The notes: generated by a model not told the origin, from the letters alone. A DNA stretch of 49,040 bases from Butyrivibrio sp. (GCA_017996845.1 JAGOGF010000009.1:1-49040), one strand, 5' to 3'. Positions 25,397 through 34,908 are shown, numbered from the stretch's first letter. Made by a program: numbers and translations.

Positions 25397-27976
25397 TTAC
25401 CCATTAGTATCTGCAGGCGGCATCAGAAATGTTATGAAATGATTCCCGTTTTTTTCAAAAAGTTTTTCAGAATCCTGCATCCCATACTTGTAAACTGCCC
25501 CAGTACCTTTTTCCGGATCCAGTATTACAGTATTTAAATCATTAAAGCCAATGATCAGAACTGAACTGCCATCGTTCATCATTGCCATCACTGGTATATC
25601 CTGATTCACATAATATAGCACGGTGCTGAGACCGCATCCGGCAAGATCCAGAATTTGTGCATTGGGAATACTTGTCCCGAGTATTTCATCTACTGATTTC
25701 CCATTTTTAAGCATTTTTTCAACATTCTGATTTATTCCTTCACTTTGCAAAATAAGATCCAGACATACTGCCGTAGAATTCTGTCCCGCTAGATTTTTAC
25801 CACTAACTGTATTTGTAATTGACATGATCTGATTTTTAAGTTGGAGATTGCCTTTCATCCAAATGTATCGGTTCATATTATCCACAACAATCCCTGAAAT
25901 ACGGTCAGCCAGTTCAATCGCCTCTGCCGGATCCGTGTAAATTCCTTCAACCGATCTCTGTCCATACGTATAATACAAAATCGGTGCAGTTTTATTCACT
26001 GGGTCACTCACTGTCACATCGCGATTTCCTTCAAATAGAATCTCACTCGGTGTCAGCATTTTAAGTGCTGCAGCATTTACTGAATCTTTCATGGATATTC
26101 CAACTGTATTTTCAAACTGATCCGAGGATGTTATAACAATGGTGTTGCTTCCCTCTTCTGCTTCAAGTGTACTCATGATCTGATCATCCGAACTTTGCAC
26201 ATATTTCTGTGACTGTTCATCCCATTTGACTCTTGTCAACGCGATTTGATTGTCATGGATTTCAGCATCTGTAACAAATATTCCATCTGCTTTGTAATTT
26301 TCGAGAACATTTCCATCTTTATCCCGAATGACAATACTATACATCGCATATACAGGATTCCCCATTTGATCATTATGAATATCTTTTGCGTATAACTTAC
26401 CATATACCAGATCTTCCCCCATAAATCCAAGCGGCCTGATATATTCTCCCTTGTCTGCATCAATTTCTGAAACTGACTGCGTATTCATATCCATCAAATG
26501 AATACTACTCATAGAAGATACTGACGTTCCATTCTGCCAGGAAATCATGCCTCCTGACTCTGATATTCTGTAATTGCATCCTACAATATCCTCAATTACT
26601 GTTTTGCAGGATCGATCACTAAGGGATATCCCATAAACACTGTCTCCCTGCATCATATAAAATTGATCAATATGATTGGAGTATGCCAATTTCTGCGCAT
26701 ATGCCATTACAATCTCTTCTGACTGTGTACTTGGAATGAAAACTTTCTCTTCAATTGTATTTACTGTCGCATTGTAATCATAAACAGCTGTTCCAACATT
26801 TCCCTCATGATGGCCTCTATTCATATACCCTGCAACAAGAAACTCCACGTTTCCTGCTTCATCGACACTCAAAATCTGAATCCTGTTATTTTTCCACCTG
26901 GTTCTGATATCATCCTGATTCTTATTATAAAACCCAAATAAAAGTGCTATCTTTTTATCCGTAACATTATATACATAAAGACGGTCTTCACTTACAAATG
27001 CAAATGCTCCGCCTCCATCGCTTTCCACCATCTGCAGCTGTGGATCGCTGATTGAAAGGTTTAATACATTTCCATTGAAATCCGTTGCCGCACCATCAAA
27101 TACATAATTCATTGTTCTGGTGTAGTCAAGCAGATATATTCTATCGGAAGTATACCGAACTCTGAAATCTTCCTGTACATCATAGTTCCTTACAACTTTC
27201 TGATCATCCGTTATTGTGACAGTATAGGTAAGTCTGAAAGAACCTGTTTGCTGGTGCATATCAGTTATATATATCTCTGGATCTGAATGTGCTGTGATAT
27301 TCAATTTTCCCCATGACACCTGGTTCAAGCTGCTATTAATCGTCACTTTACAAAAGGAAGAATTATCGCCCTCAGAATTACTTTCCAGATAAGTTGTAAG
27401 CTCTTTTGCTTTCTCTTTATCAAAAGTTTTATCATGAAAGGTCTTTACAAAATCAAGCTTTTGATCAACATAATCCCTGCTGTCATCCTGCGTCCAAACA
27501 ATCCTAGTATAATACCTGATTGTTTTACCATTTACATCTGCCAGAATAACCAGCATATATTCTGTGTCCTTATCAATCAGATCCTTCAATTGAAATGATG
27601 CATTGACTTTATTTCCATCCTTACTGTAATTCTTTATTGGTGTATTTTCTACAAGACTTGATCCATCCATTGTACGAACTTCAAAAGAAAGATTTTCAAA
27701 AGAAGTGTCGAATAAATCCATCTGCATCTGTACCTGTCTGTCTTTCCCGATCGGCAGTATGGTGCCATGCATATAATTTACCTGCATTTCCTGCGCATAT
27801 CCATGCAGTACATTTACTGTTGTACCATTTTCAATCATAGATACAACAGGGTATGTCGCCGCAGGCATTTGTGCAGTCATATCAATATTTTCTTTATTGG
27901 ATATTCCACTGATAATCAGTACTGAGATTACAAAAACGGCCAGAATATATACTATTTTTATGATCAATTTTTTCAT
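25397..27976 (-). CDS. Large membrane-anchored extracytoplasmic protein, function unknown
   Basis: An 859-residue protein I cannot assign to a named family. Residues 5-27 are a single hydrophobic segment (KIVYILAVFVISVLIISGIS), so the bulk should be outside the membrane. Residues about 35-165 look like a beta-sandwich. About 270-610 consist of repeated beta-rich units (RIYLLDYTRTMNYVF, RLYVYNVTDKKIALLFGF, SVYGISLSDRSCKTVI, SIHLMDMNTQSVSEI), which suggests a beta-propeller. The last about 130 residues resemble a C39/papain-like fold (PVMAMMNDGSSVLIIGFND, then VILDPEKG), but the expected nucleophile Cys is a Ser/Thr region (S734-T735) and the Gly-His position reads G803-S804, so it would be a pseudoenzyme. 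The ATG at 27976 follows AGGTT. It heads a two-gene unit with the AraC regulator. Confidence 0.75.
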   Translation of the reverse strand: MKKLIIKIVYILAVFVISVLIISGISNKENIDMTAQMPAATYPVVSMIENGTTVNVLHGYAQEMQVNYMHGTILPIGKDRQVQMQMDLFDTSFENLSFEVRTMDGSSLVENTPIKNYSKDGNKVNASFQLKDLIDKDTEYMLVILADVNGKTIRYYTRIVWTQDDSRDYVDQKLDFVKTFHDKTFDKEKAKELTTYLESNSEGDNSSFCKVTINSSLNQVSWGKLNITAHSDPEIYITDMHQQTGSFRLTYTVTITDDQKVVRNYDVQEDFRVRYTSDRIYLLDYTRTMNYVFDGAATDFNGNVLNLSISDPQLQMVESDGGGAFAFVSEDRLYVYNVTDKKIALLFGFYNKNQDDIRTRWKNNRIQILSVDEAGNVEFLVAGYMNRGHHEGNVGTAVYDYNATVNTIEEKVFIPSTQSEEIVMAYAQKLAYSNHIDQFYMMQGDSVYGISLSDRSCKTVIEDIVGCNYRISESGGMISWQNGTSVSSMSSIHLMDMNTQSVSEIDADKGEYIRPLGFMGEDLVYGKLYAKDIHNDQMGNPVYAMYSIVIRDKDGNVLENYKADGIFVTDAEIHDNQIALTRVKWDEQSQKYVQSSDDQIMSTLEAEEGSNTIVITSSDQFENTVGISMKDSVNAAALKMLTPSEILFEGNRDVTVSDPVNKTAPILYYTYGQRSVEGIYTDPAEAIELADRISGIVVDNMNRYIWMKGNLQLKNQIMSITNTVSGKNLAGQNSTAVCLDLILQSEGINQNVEKMLKNGKSVDEILGTSIPNAQILDLAGCGLSTVLYYVNQDIPVMAMMNDGSSVLIIGFNDLNTVILDPEKGTGAVYKYGMQDSEKLFEKNGNHFITFLMPPADTNG

Positions 27977-27998
27977 TTAATAACCTGTCCTTGTTCGA

Positions 27999-28027
27999 TT
28001 GACATTTTAAAGTCTTAAGTGTAAGCT
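27999..28027 (+). promoter_or_regulatory. Possible promoter of the DUF402 gene
   Basis: Consensus TTGACA at 27999-28004 is followed after 17 bases by a weak -10, TAAGCT (28022-28027), 65 bases before the start codon. Confidence 0.35.
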
Positions 28028-28092
28028 TTTAATCATACTCAATAACACTCATTTTTGTTTGTGAATGCGCTATCAGCGCAGATTGGGGAAAT

Positions 28093-28581
28093 ATGATCTA
28101 CCCGATTCTTTATCGTAAACGAATTATTCCATCCGAATGTATTCTTCTTAAAGATGATACCATTTTGCAATGCGATGCGTCCACTATTGTAACCAAGTGG
28201 AAAGCTTTTCGTCCTAAACAGGATCTTGCCTATGGCTATTCCTGTTATTTTCTTGAAAAAGGATGGAAAATCAGCAAATTTTATCGAGCTGACAACTCTT
28301 TTTCTTATTGGTATTGTGATATTGTTAACTATACATCAGATTCTGAAAAAAACACAATAATAGTAACAGATCTTCTTGCCGATGTCATCGTAAAACCTGA
28401 CGGAAACATTCGCGTTGTTGATCTCGATGAACTTGCCGAGGCTTTTGACCGTCACCTGATTGATGAAATCTTGCTCAAAAAGAGCCTGTTCGCACTGAAC
28501 AGGCTCTTAACTGAAATATATGCCAATGGTGTTTCTGTGCTCAAAATTCCTCTGGAAAAAGTAATTCAGGAAACTCAGTAG
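28093..28581 (+). CDS. DUF402 domain protein (NtdP-like)
   Basis: A 162-residue protein with the DUF402 core: KFYRADNSFSYWYCDIVNYT, then TIIVTDLLADVIVKPDGNIRVVDLDELAEAFD, where the acidic residues are the likely metal ligands. Bacillus NtdP of the same superfamily hydrolyses nucleoside tri- and diphosphates, but the biochemical role here is only an inference. The ATG at 28093 follows GGGGAA. The gene stands alone on the plus strand and its last seven bases overlap the end of the convergent cell-wall hydrolase gene, with no terminator between them. Confidence 0.85.
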   Translation: MIYPILYRKRIIPSECILLKDDTILQCDASTIVTKWKAFRPKQDLAYGYSCYFLEKGWKISKFYRADNSFSYWYCDIVNYTSDSEKNTIIVTDLLADVIVKPDGNIRVVDLDELAEAFDRHLIDEILLKKSLFALNRLLTEIYANGVSVLKIPLEKVIQETQ

Positions 28582-29771
28582 AAAACATGCCCCCCAATAT
28601 TAATCCCTGTAAGTCCATCAATCGGTGTTCGGAAATATACACATTCTCCAACATTTGTTGTTCCGCTCATTGCCTCATCAGCCGCCTGATAGCAGGCAGC
28701 TGTCGCTCTTCCTTCTGCAAGAGCTAGGGCCAGTCTCCCGCTTGCAACAGGGGAAAACTGCCGGTTCTGATATATAACGCCAACAACCGTATTAGGATAA
28801 ACAGAGCTTAGCACTCTGTTTATTACAACTGCACCTACTGCAAGTTTGCCTGCATACGGCTCTCCTCCGGCCTCACAATATATCAGATTTGCCAGAAGAT
28901 ATCTGTCTCCATCTGCAAACGTAACTTCTGAAATATCTCTCCATGCTGACTGAGCCGCAAGCTGAGACATCCTGATTTCTTCCGCAAGCTTAGCCTGCAA
29001 AGCTTTTATATCTGCATCCTGTTTTGAAATATCACTTTCAATAACCTCTGCCTGCTTTTGTACATCAGAAATCTGATTGGAATACTTATTGATGCTGCCT
29101 GATGTCTGACTGACCAGCCCTGATACACGGCTTTGCTCTGCCTGTTGTTTTACCTGGTATTCATTCAGTTCACTCATCTCTTTTTCAAGTGCAGCTTCTT
29201 CTTTGGTTATACTCTCTTTTGTCTGTTGATACTTTTCAAGCATTTTCCGATCGTATGCCGAAAGCTCCGCCACATAATCGCTTTGGTTCAAAAAATCCCC
29301 AAAACTTTTTGCTTTCAAAAACATCTCCAGAACAACATGATTCTGCCGTTCATACATAAACTGAACACGCTTTTTCATTGCAGCATATTGCTCTTCTTCT
29401 ATTTTCTTAGCCTCGGAAAGATTTTTCTTGGTCGTGTCTATTTCGCTCTGTTTCGCTGTAATCTTACTTTCAATTTCTGCAAGATTATCGCTGACCTGCG
29501 TCAGCTGTCCATTCAGATTGCTTAGCTGCCCCTGGAGACTGTCCTTTTGCGAACTCATTGCGTTAATATCACTTTTTTTATTATCCAGCTGTGACTGTGT
29601 TTCCTGTCTTTTTTCCTGTGCTTCCTTCAGCTTCTGCTTTGTTTCCTCCGTTGCACATACGTTTTGTGGAATTGAAAGAGTACAGATAATAAACGCAAGT
29701 ATAAATCCCATACATCGCGCACGCCATCTCAATATATATTTTTTTTTATCCTCTTTTTTTGAATATCTCAT
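28575..29771 (-). CDS. Secreted coiled-coil cell-wall hydrolase (PcsB-like/SleB fusion)
   Basis: A 398-residue exported protein. A signal peptide (about 1-40, hydrophobic MGFILAFIICTLSI, cleavage after VCA) is followed by a long coiled coil (about 45-265) of the CwlO/PcsB type with the conserved RVQFMYERQNHVVLEMFLKA segment. The last 105 residues form a SleB-type Hydrolase_2 domain with catalytic Glu300 in YCEAGGEPYAGK, then VGAVVINRV and the ending NIGGHVFY. CwlO/PcsB proteins are division or elongation hydrolases activated through FtsEX, and SleB domains are lytic transglycosylases. The start overlaps the dCMP deaminase stop (ATGA), implying coupling. No good ribosome site is seen. Confidence 0.88.
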   Translation of the reverse strand: MRYSKKEDKKKYILRWRARCMGFILAFIICTLSIPQNVCATEETKQKLKEAQEKRQETQSQLDNKKSDINAMSSQKDSLQGQLSNLNGQLTQVSDNLAEIESKITAKQSEIDTTKKNLSEAKKIEEEQYAAMKKRVQFMYERQNHVVLEMFLKAKSFGDFLNQSDYVAELSAYDRKMLEKYQQTKESITKEEAALEKEMSELNEYQVKQQAEQSRVSGLVSQTSGSINKYSNQISDVQKQAEVIESDISKQDADIKALQAKLAEEIRMSQLAAQSAWRDISEVTFADGDRYLLANLIYCEAGGEPYAGKLAVGAVVINRVLSSVYPNTVVGVIYQNRQFSPVASGRLALALAEGRATAACYQAADEAMSGTTNVGECVYFRTPIDGLTGINIGGHVFY

Positions 29772-30250
29772 ATGACGATATGTATATTGCGCCCCGAACG
29801 CTGATACTGATAATATCTTACTCCCGCCGCATCAAACATCTTTTTGGAAGCACGTGTTCCTGCAGAAGTGCTATATTTGTCGCTATCATATATTACTGTT
29901 CTGATCCCTGCCTGTATAATTGCCTTTGCACATTCATTACATGGAAAAAGAGAGACATATATTTTGGAGTCATCCAGACTTCCACCCCTGTAATTCAATA
30001 TCGCATTCAGTTCGCTGTGTGTCACATAGGGATATTTGGTACAAAGTTCATCGTCGCCATCCCGTTCCCATGGGAACTCGTCGTCAGAACACCCCTTTGG
30101 AAGTCCGTTATATCCCATCGACAGAATTTTATTATCCTGGCTTACAATGCATGATCCAACCTGTGTATTCGGATCTTTTGAACGCATACCGGATAATTTG
30201 GCAACACCCATAAAATATTCATCCCATGTAATATAGTCTTCTCTTTTCAT
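29768..30250 (-). CDS. dCMP deaminase (ComEB type)
   Basis: A zinc deaminase making dUMP from dCMP for thymidylate synthesis; the ComEB name in Bacillus reflects operon position only. The 160-residue product carries the zinc motifs H78-x-E80 (THSELNAI) and PCNEC (C104, C107). A GAGG site lies seven bases before the ATG at 30250; seven further upstream codons overlap that site. It follows upp by 17 bases and overlaps the hydrolase gene by four bases, so the three form one leftward unit. Confidence 0.93.
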   Translation of the reverse strand: MKREDYITWDEYFMGVAKLSGMRSKDPNTQVGSCIVSQDNKILSMGYNGLPKGCSDDEFPWERDGDDELCTKYPYVTHSELNAILNYRGGSLDDSKIYVSLFPCNECAKAIIQAGIRTVIYDSDKYSTSAGTRASKKMFDAAGVRYYQYQRSGRNIHIVI

Positions 30251-30267
30251 TCCGTCATCCTCATAGA

Positions 30268-30897
30268 TCACTTGGTTCCAAATATCCTGTCTCCGGCATC
30301 TCCAAGCCCCGGAACAATATAACCATGTTCATTGAGTTTTTCATCCACGGAACCAATGAAAATATCAATATCGGGATGCTCTTCCTGCAGTTTCTTAATT
30401 CCTTCCGGTGCTGCAATAATGCACATAAAGTGAATATGTTTGCATCCCCTGTTCTTCAGCATCGTAATAGCTGCGGAAGAAGATCCGCCTGTTGCAAGCA
30501 TTGGATCAACAACAAAAATTTCTCTCTCCGCACAGTCTGCTGGCATTTTACAATAATACTCAACAGGTGCAAGCGTCTCAGGATCACGATATAATCCAAT
30601 ATGTCCAACTTTCGCTGCGGGAATAAGTGTCAGCATTCCATCCACCATTCCAAGTCCGGCACGTAAAATCGGAACAACACACAGTTTTCTTCCCTTCAGT
30701 TCTTTTACTTTTGCCATACAGATTGGTGTTTCAATCTCAACTTCCTGAAGTTGCAGATCTCTTGTAGCCTCGTAGCATATCAGCATGGCTATTTCACTGA
30801 TCGTCTGCCTAAAGTCCTTTGTTCCGGTATCCTTCCTTCTGATATAGCCAATTTTGTGTTGGATCAGAGGATGATCCATAATTACAACTTTCCCCAT
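30268..30897 (-). CDS. upp: Uracil phosphoribosyltransferase
   Basis: Salvages uracil with PRPP to UMP. The 209 residues are the usual length, starting [15 protein letters not shown]. They contain [13 protein letters not shown], the PRPP-binding loop [12 protein letters not shown] and the C-terminal uracil site [17 protein letters not shown]. The ATG at 30897 has a GGAGA site six bases upstream. Between rpiB and dCMP deaminase, in the same orientation, it forms part of a nucleotide and pentose-phosphate gene group. Confidence 0.98.
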   Translation of the reverse strand: MGKVVIMDHPLIQHKIGYIRRKDTGTKDFRQTISEIAMLICYEATRDLQLQEVEIETPICMAKVKELKGRKLCVVPILRAGLGMVDGMLTLIPAAKVGHIGLYRDPETLAPVEYYCKMPADCAEREIFVVDPMLATGGSSSAAITMLKNRGCKHIHFMCIIAAPEGIKKLQEEHPDIDIFIGSVDEKLNEHGYIVPGLGDAGDRIFGTK

Positions 30898-30958
30898 TTT
30901 TTCTCCATTCCGCAGTGTCATATCTTTTGTTATGCATACTGCTCAGTTTATCATGTTA

Positions 30959-31402
30959 TCAGAAATCTTTTTCTTGATTACTGATTTCACCTATTCTTCT
31001 GCAGTGCTTCTCAAGTCCCGAAAATGGCGTATCAAGAAACGTGTCAACGATTGCGATCGCCAGATTGTCTCCTATCATTCCGCCAGCCATTGCGAGCATA
31101 TTTGCATCATTGTGTTCTCTGGTCATTTTTGCCGATAGCGGTTCTGAACATAAAGCGCATCGAATTCCCTTTACCTTATTTGCAACAATTGATATACCGA
31201 TACCGGTTGTGCAGATTACAATGCCACAATCACATTCTCCGCTTGCAACAGCTTCTGCTGCTGCTTTTCCATAAACCGGATAATCGCAGGACGCCTTATC
31301 ATATGTTCCAAAATCTTTATATGCGATTCCTCTCTCTTTTAAATGTACAATTACCGTCTGCTTCAGTTCAAAGCCTCCGTGGTCACTTCCAAGTGCTATC
31401 AT
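30959..31402 (-). CDS. rpiB: Ribose-5-phosphate isomerase B
   Basis: Interconverts ribose-5-phosphate and ribulose-5-phosphate. The 147-residue product has MIALGSDHGGFELK, the DYPVYGKAAAEAV segment, the catalytic Cys in VICTTGIGISI and GGRMIGD-like GGMIGDNLA, all typical of the RpiB/LacAB family. RpiB of this length in Clostridia is often next to upp, as here. The ATG at 31402 follows GGGGAG; an upstream in-frame ATG at 31441 lies in the leader. It is 48 bases downstream of the tsaC gene. Confidence 0.95.
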   Translation of the reverse strand: MIALGSDHGGFELKQTVIVHLKERGIAYKDFGTYDKASCDYPVYGKAAAEAVASGECDCGIVICTTGIGISIVANKVKGIRCALCSEPLSAKMTREHNDANMLAMAGGMIGDNLAIAIVDTFLDTPFSGLEKHCRRIGEISNQEKDF

Positions 31403-31450
31403 ATTTCTCCCCTTTCCTGTAGCATATATCAAATTTTTCATGCCAAAATC

Positions 31451-32509
31451 TTAAACATGTTCAATATGATGTCCTGCCGCTTTCAACAAACGATTCATGA
31501 TAGCCTGACCGATTCCTTTGTCATCAAAAGATTCTGAATACATGACTGTCACCTGTTCATCATCAAATTCACGCAAAATATGAAACAGCTCTCTTGCAAT
31601 CGTTTCTTCATCATCCCGTTTTCCCGCACTTCTCACAAAATCAGCATGATATCTGTTAAATGTGTCATCTGTACTGATAACACCAACTTTTTCTCCAGCT
31701 GCACCTTTTTGTGCAGCCATGGTATTAATATACGCAACAACGTTTTCCTGAACGCCTTCCACAATAGTCAAATCACCCTTTGGCGCGTAATGTTTATACT
31801 TCATCCCCGGCGCTTTCGGTTTCTGTGCAGAAGTTCCATCAATAATAGTGCGATCTATATCCACTTTTCCCAAAACTTTTTGAAGCATTTCATATGTAAT
31901 ATAGCCCGGTCTTAAGACCATAGGCACGTCTACTGTAAGATCAACAATTGTTGACTCAAGTCCAATTCCTACCTGTCCGCCATCTATGATCATTTCAATT
32001 TTGCCATTTAAATCTTCCACACAATATTGTGCAAGTGTCGGACTTGGTCGTCCGGATGTATTCGCACTGGGGGCTGCAATAAAGCCTCCTCCTGTCCGAA
32101 TCATCTCCGCTGCGATCCTATTACTGGGCATACGAATTGCAACTGTATCCATTCCGCCTGTTGTCTCATATGGTACTTTATCTGATTTATTCAGAATCAT
32201 GGTAAGCGGTCCCGGCCAAAAAGCCTTGGCAAGATCATACGCTGCCTGTGGAACCACTCTTGTAATAGGAACAAGATCTTCTGCACGATAAATATGCACA
32301 ATCAAGGGATTATCGGAAGGTCTGCCTTTTGCAGCATAGATTTTTTTTGATGATTCCGGATTCAGTGCATCTCCGCCAAGTCCGTAAACAGTTTCTGTCG
32401 GAAATGCTACCAAGCCGCCATTTCTAAGAATGTCACCTGCTTTAGCAAGATTTTTTTTTGCTTCTGTATCTATATTATATTCATCGATTTTAACTACTTC
32501 AGTTTTCAT
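31451..32509 (-). CDS. tsaC: Threonylcarbamoyl-AMP synthase (Sua5/YwlC)
   Basis: Makes threonylcarbamoyl-AMP from Thr, bicarbonate and ATP, the first step of the universal t6A37 modification of ANN-decoding tRNAs. The 352 residues comprise the YrdC domain (1-about 205: GLVAFPTETVYGLGGDA, KGRPSDNPLIVHI, FWPGPLTMIL, RMPSN, PSANTSGRPSPT, LESTIVDLT) and the Sua5 C-terminal domain (GMKYKHYAPKGDL onwards). The C-terminal domain makes it the long Sua5 form rather than short TsaC. The ATG at 32509 has a GAGG site five bases away. It is likely co-transcribed with rpiB. Confidence 0.96.
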   Translation of the reverse strand: MKTEVVKIDEYNIDTEAKKNLAKAGDILRNGGLVAFPTETVYGLGGDALNPESSKKIYAAKGRPSDNPLIVHIYRAEDLVPITRVVPQAAYDLAKAFWPGPLTMILNKSDKVPYETTGGMDTVAIRMPSNRIAAEMIRTGGGFIAAPSANTSGRPSPTLAQYCVEDLNGKIEMIIDGGQVGIGLESTIVDLTVDVPMVLRPGYITYEMLQKVLGKVDIDRTIIDGTSAQKPKAPGMKYKHYAPKGDLTIVEGVQENVVAYINTMAAQKGAAGEKVGVISTDDTFNRYHADFVRSAGKRDDEETIARELFHILREFDDEQVTVMYSESFDDKGIGQAIMNRLLKAAGHHIEHV

Positions 32510-32574
32510 ATTGCCTCTATTATACTACTTTTTTACACCGGTTCGCATACTATACACTGACATGTGCTTCTTTA

Positions 32575-34275
32575 TCATGATCCCACATAAGCCGCTATTT
32601 TATCCCAAACATCCGCGCTCTCAAATCCAAGTCTCCATTCAGCGACGCCTGCAAGATTATTACTTGCCATCACCCCAAGCTTTGCTTCAACTGAATCCGC
32701 ATCTTCCAGCCATATCTGTGTGAGTGCGCCGTTTTTATCTGTATATTCTCCATAATTCTGGCATGTCTGATCATCCCACTTCATATCAATTCCATGCGTT
32801 GAAATATATTCCTGTGCCTGCGTCATTCCAACTGCTTCACTGCTGACTTTTCCGCCGGATGTTGTCCAGATTCTGCTGTAAAAAGGAATGCCATTGATCA
32901 CTTTTTCTGAAGGAACTTCCTTAATTGTACTTTCTATCCCGTTTTTTACATAGTCAATACTTGCAACCGATCCGGCTTCTTTGTCCCCCGCATAATGTTC
33001 ATCATATCCCATGATAACAACATAATCTGCCACTCTTCCCTGTTCAGCACGATCATAATGATCATTAATACTAAGCGGCACATAATTATCTACTGACAAC
33101 ACGATCTGCTTTGCTCTGCACGCAATGGACAATTCCCGTATAAACTCAATAAAGGACTGTCCACAGTCTTGACTGATATTTTCAAAATCAACATTAATTC
33201 CATCTATACCGCATGCGCTAACCTGCTCCATCAGTTGACTGATCAAATTCGCTCTTGACTTTGCATGGGAAAGAATCTGATAGGAATCTATATCTTTACC
33301 GGAAAAATTATCTACCAAAGCCCACACTTCAAGTCCCATATCATGCGCCTTTGCAACATAATCAGATGTTGCATAGCTTGTTATATCACCACTGTTATCA
33401 TTTACATAAAACCATGTCGGGGATACAGTGTTTACACTTTTGGTATTACTCATAAAGCTACTGAGTGTATCATTTCCTGCTTTTCCGGCAACAACATGCC
33501 AAGCCATATTAATCTTATATGGCTTCGTAATATTCGTATACTCGGGCTTTTTATAATCTGAAATGCCAATCGGTGTTTCATCTGTACGATTCTGAAGGCG
33601 CTTTTTTTCAACATATCCAATATATGCATCTGAAGTTTTCACTTTACTCCAGTCATTCATCTCCTCCAGAATAATTACCTTATCACCCTTTTTCAAATCC
33701 TCCAGGATATCGCTTTTCACACCGCCCTTTTCCCGGAGTTCAGTATTTTTCGAAATTGTGGCTGTTTTTCTAATATCCCATTTTGTGTAAATCTGCATAT
33801 GATTTGGATTTGTGTATGTCTTATACTCAAAATTTGTATATTTTTTTACATAATCAAGCGCCACATATAAAGTATTCCCTTCATACCTGGCAATCTGGTA
33901 CTTTTCTGTCTGAGACGATCCATCCGTACTTGTCCACCCTCCGGTTCCAATCTTCGCCGTTATAATAGCCGTTGGTGTTGTATATATAAATGTTCCGTCT
34001 TCTTTTCCCTCATAGAATCTATTATTTAAATAGGTATGCACAGAATCAATATCCATATAATAACTTCCATCGATCAATCTGGCATGCTGGCTGATCGGAT
34101 CATTCTGAAGTATAACCGGAACATCACTTTCATCTTTTACACCAAAATAGGAATTAAGGTCTGCATGTTCTTTACTATATGAATAACGACTGTACATTTT
34201 TTTTCCGATCACAGCCGTCCCAAGCAAAATAATAAGGACAATTGTGAATATCACAGGAATTGCTGTCTTCTTCAT
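32575..34275 (-). CDS. Membrane-anchored GH18 protein with SH3 domain (SleL/YaaH type)
   Basis: A 566-residue surface protein predicted to cleave peptidoglycan or another beta-1,4-amino-sugar polymer. A single N-terminal hydrophobic segment (about 7-24) anchors it. A copper-amine-oxidase-N-like repeat region follows (about 55-170). An SH3b domain (about 180-245: ELREKGGVKSDILEDLKKGDK) comes next. The C-terminal part is a GH18 barrel with catalytic motif DGINVDFE at 358-365 (E365). The ATG at 34275 follows AGGAGACAGGAG; a TTG six codons upstream is less likely. A promoter lies at 34303-34331. Confidence 0.9.
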   Translation of the reverse strand: MKKTAIPVIFTIVLIILLGTAVIGKKMYSRYSYSKEHADLNSYFGVKDESDVPVILQNDPISQHARLIDGSYYMDIDSVHTYLNNRFYEGKEDGTFIYTTPTAIITAKIGTGGWTSTDGSSQTEKYQIARYEGNTLYVALDYVKKYTNFEYKTYTNPNHMQIYTKWDIRKTATISKNTELREKGGVKSDILEDLKKGDKVIILEEMNDWSKVKTSDAYIGYVEKKRLQNRTDETPIGISDYKKPEYTNITKPYKINMAWHVVAGKAGNDTLSSFMSNTKSVNTVSPTWFYVNDNSGDITSYATSDYVAKAHDMGLEVWALVDNFSGKDIDSYQILSHAKSRANLISQLMEQVSACGIDGINVDFENISQDCGQSFIEFIRELSIACRAKQIVLSVDNYVPLSINDHYDRAEQGRVADYVVIMGYDEHYAGDKEAGSVASIDYVKNGIESTIKEVPSEKVINGIPFYSRIWTTSGGKVSSEAVGMTQAQEYISTHGIDMKWDDQTCQNYGEYTDKNGALTQIWLEDADSVEAKLGVMASNNLAGVAEWRLGFESADVWDKIAAYVGS

Positions 34276-34302
34276 CTCCTGTCTCCTTTCCAATCGTCCT
34301 AT

Positions 34303-34331
34303 ATTATATCAGACTATTCAATTAACGTCAT
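34303..34331 (-). promoter_or_regulatory. Probable promoter of the GH18 gene
   Basis: TATAAT (34308-34303) with ATGACG (34331-34326) 17 bases upstream on the minus strand, about 30 bases before the start codon. Confidence 0.6.
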
Positions 34332-34845
34332 TACCTAATTCGAACATTCGGCGGGGTCCTCCTGTTCATTTTTTCTTTGCATATAAACTTTATTTTTTGA
34401 CTGATTTTGGATGAAAAGATGTAATGCACAATAAACGCAAAAGAAGGTATTTATCCGTGATATCTCATGCTGTGCTAATACTCCTTTTTGAGGCAAAGAA
34501 TGCTATGTTTATAAAATAGTCCTGCAAGAATCTTCTGTTGTATCATAAAAAATACATACATCAATAACATTCATAATCTTTTTTGGTTTGTTGTTTGTTT
34601 GAGGTTTATTTCTGATTATTGAAATAGAAAAAAGCTACCCGACAGGTCATATACCTGTAAGACATCTGCACAGAACGCGCAGAATTATTTTAAACATATT
34701 ATTATAAGATTATACCATGCCTCCCTTCCGATACATATTATCCAGAGACATCTTGCTTGTGATACTATACACGAAAGTAATTCGTTCTGCAAGTAATATT
34801 TTGCAAAAAATATATTAAATTTTATAAAACAAACTGATAGATGTA
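34332..34845. other. Intergenic region without recognised gene
   Basis: About 510 bases between the divergent GH18 and mecA promoters. The sequence is AT-rich and contains only small hairpins, for example ACAGGT/ACCTGT (34643-34659) and CTGC/GCAG (34667-34683). No ORF with a ribosome site, RNA gene or known riboswitch was recognised. Confidence 0.5.
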
Positions 34846-34874
34846 TTGACATTGTATATTCTTTCATTTAGTAT
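34846..34874 (+). promoter_or_regulatory. Sigma-A promoter of mecA
   Basis: TTGACA (34846-34851), 17 bases, TAGTAT (34869-34874), about 35 bases before the mecA start. Confidence 0.75.
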
Positions 34875-34908
34875 TTGTGTAATTTATAGGCGAGAGGAGG
34901 TAGGCATA

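Noticed and set aside
34620..34690. Riboswitch in the mecA-GH18 interval
   Set aside because: Only short hairpins are visible; no conserved core of a known class could be recognised and the mecA promoter lies downstream of it.
34685..34867. 60-residue minus-strand ORF in the GH18-mecA interval
   Set aside because: It has no ribosome site, overlaps the mecA promoter, and its composition is typical of AT-rich intergenic DNA.
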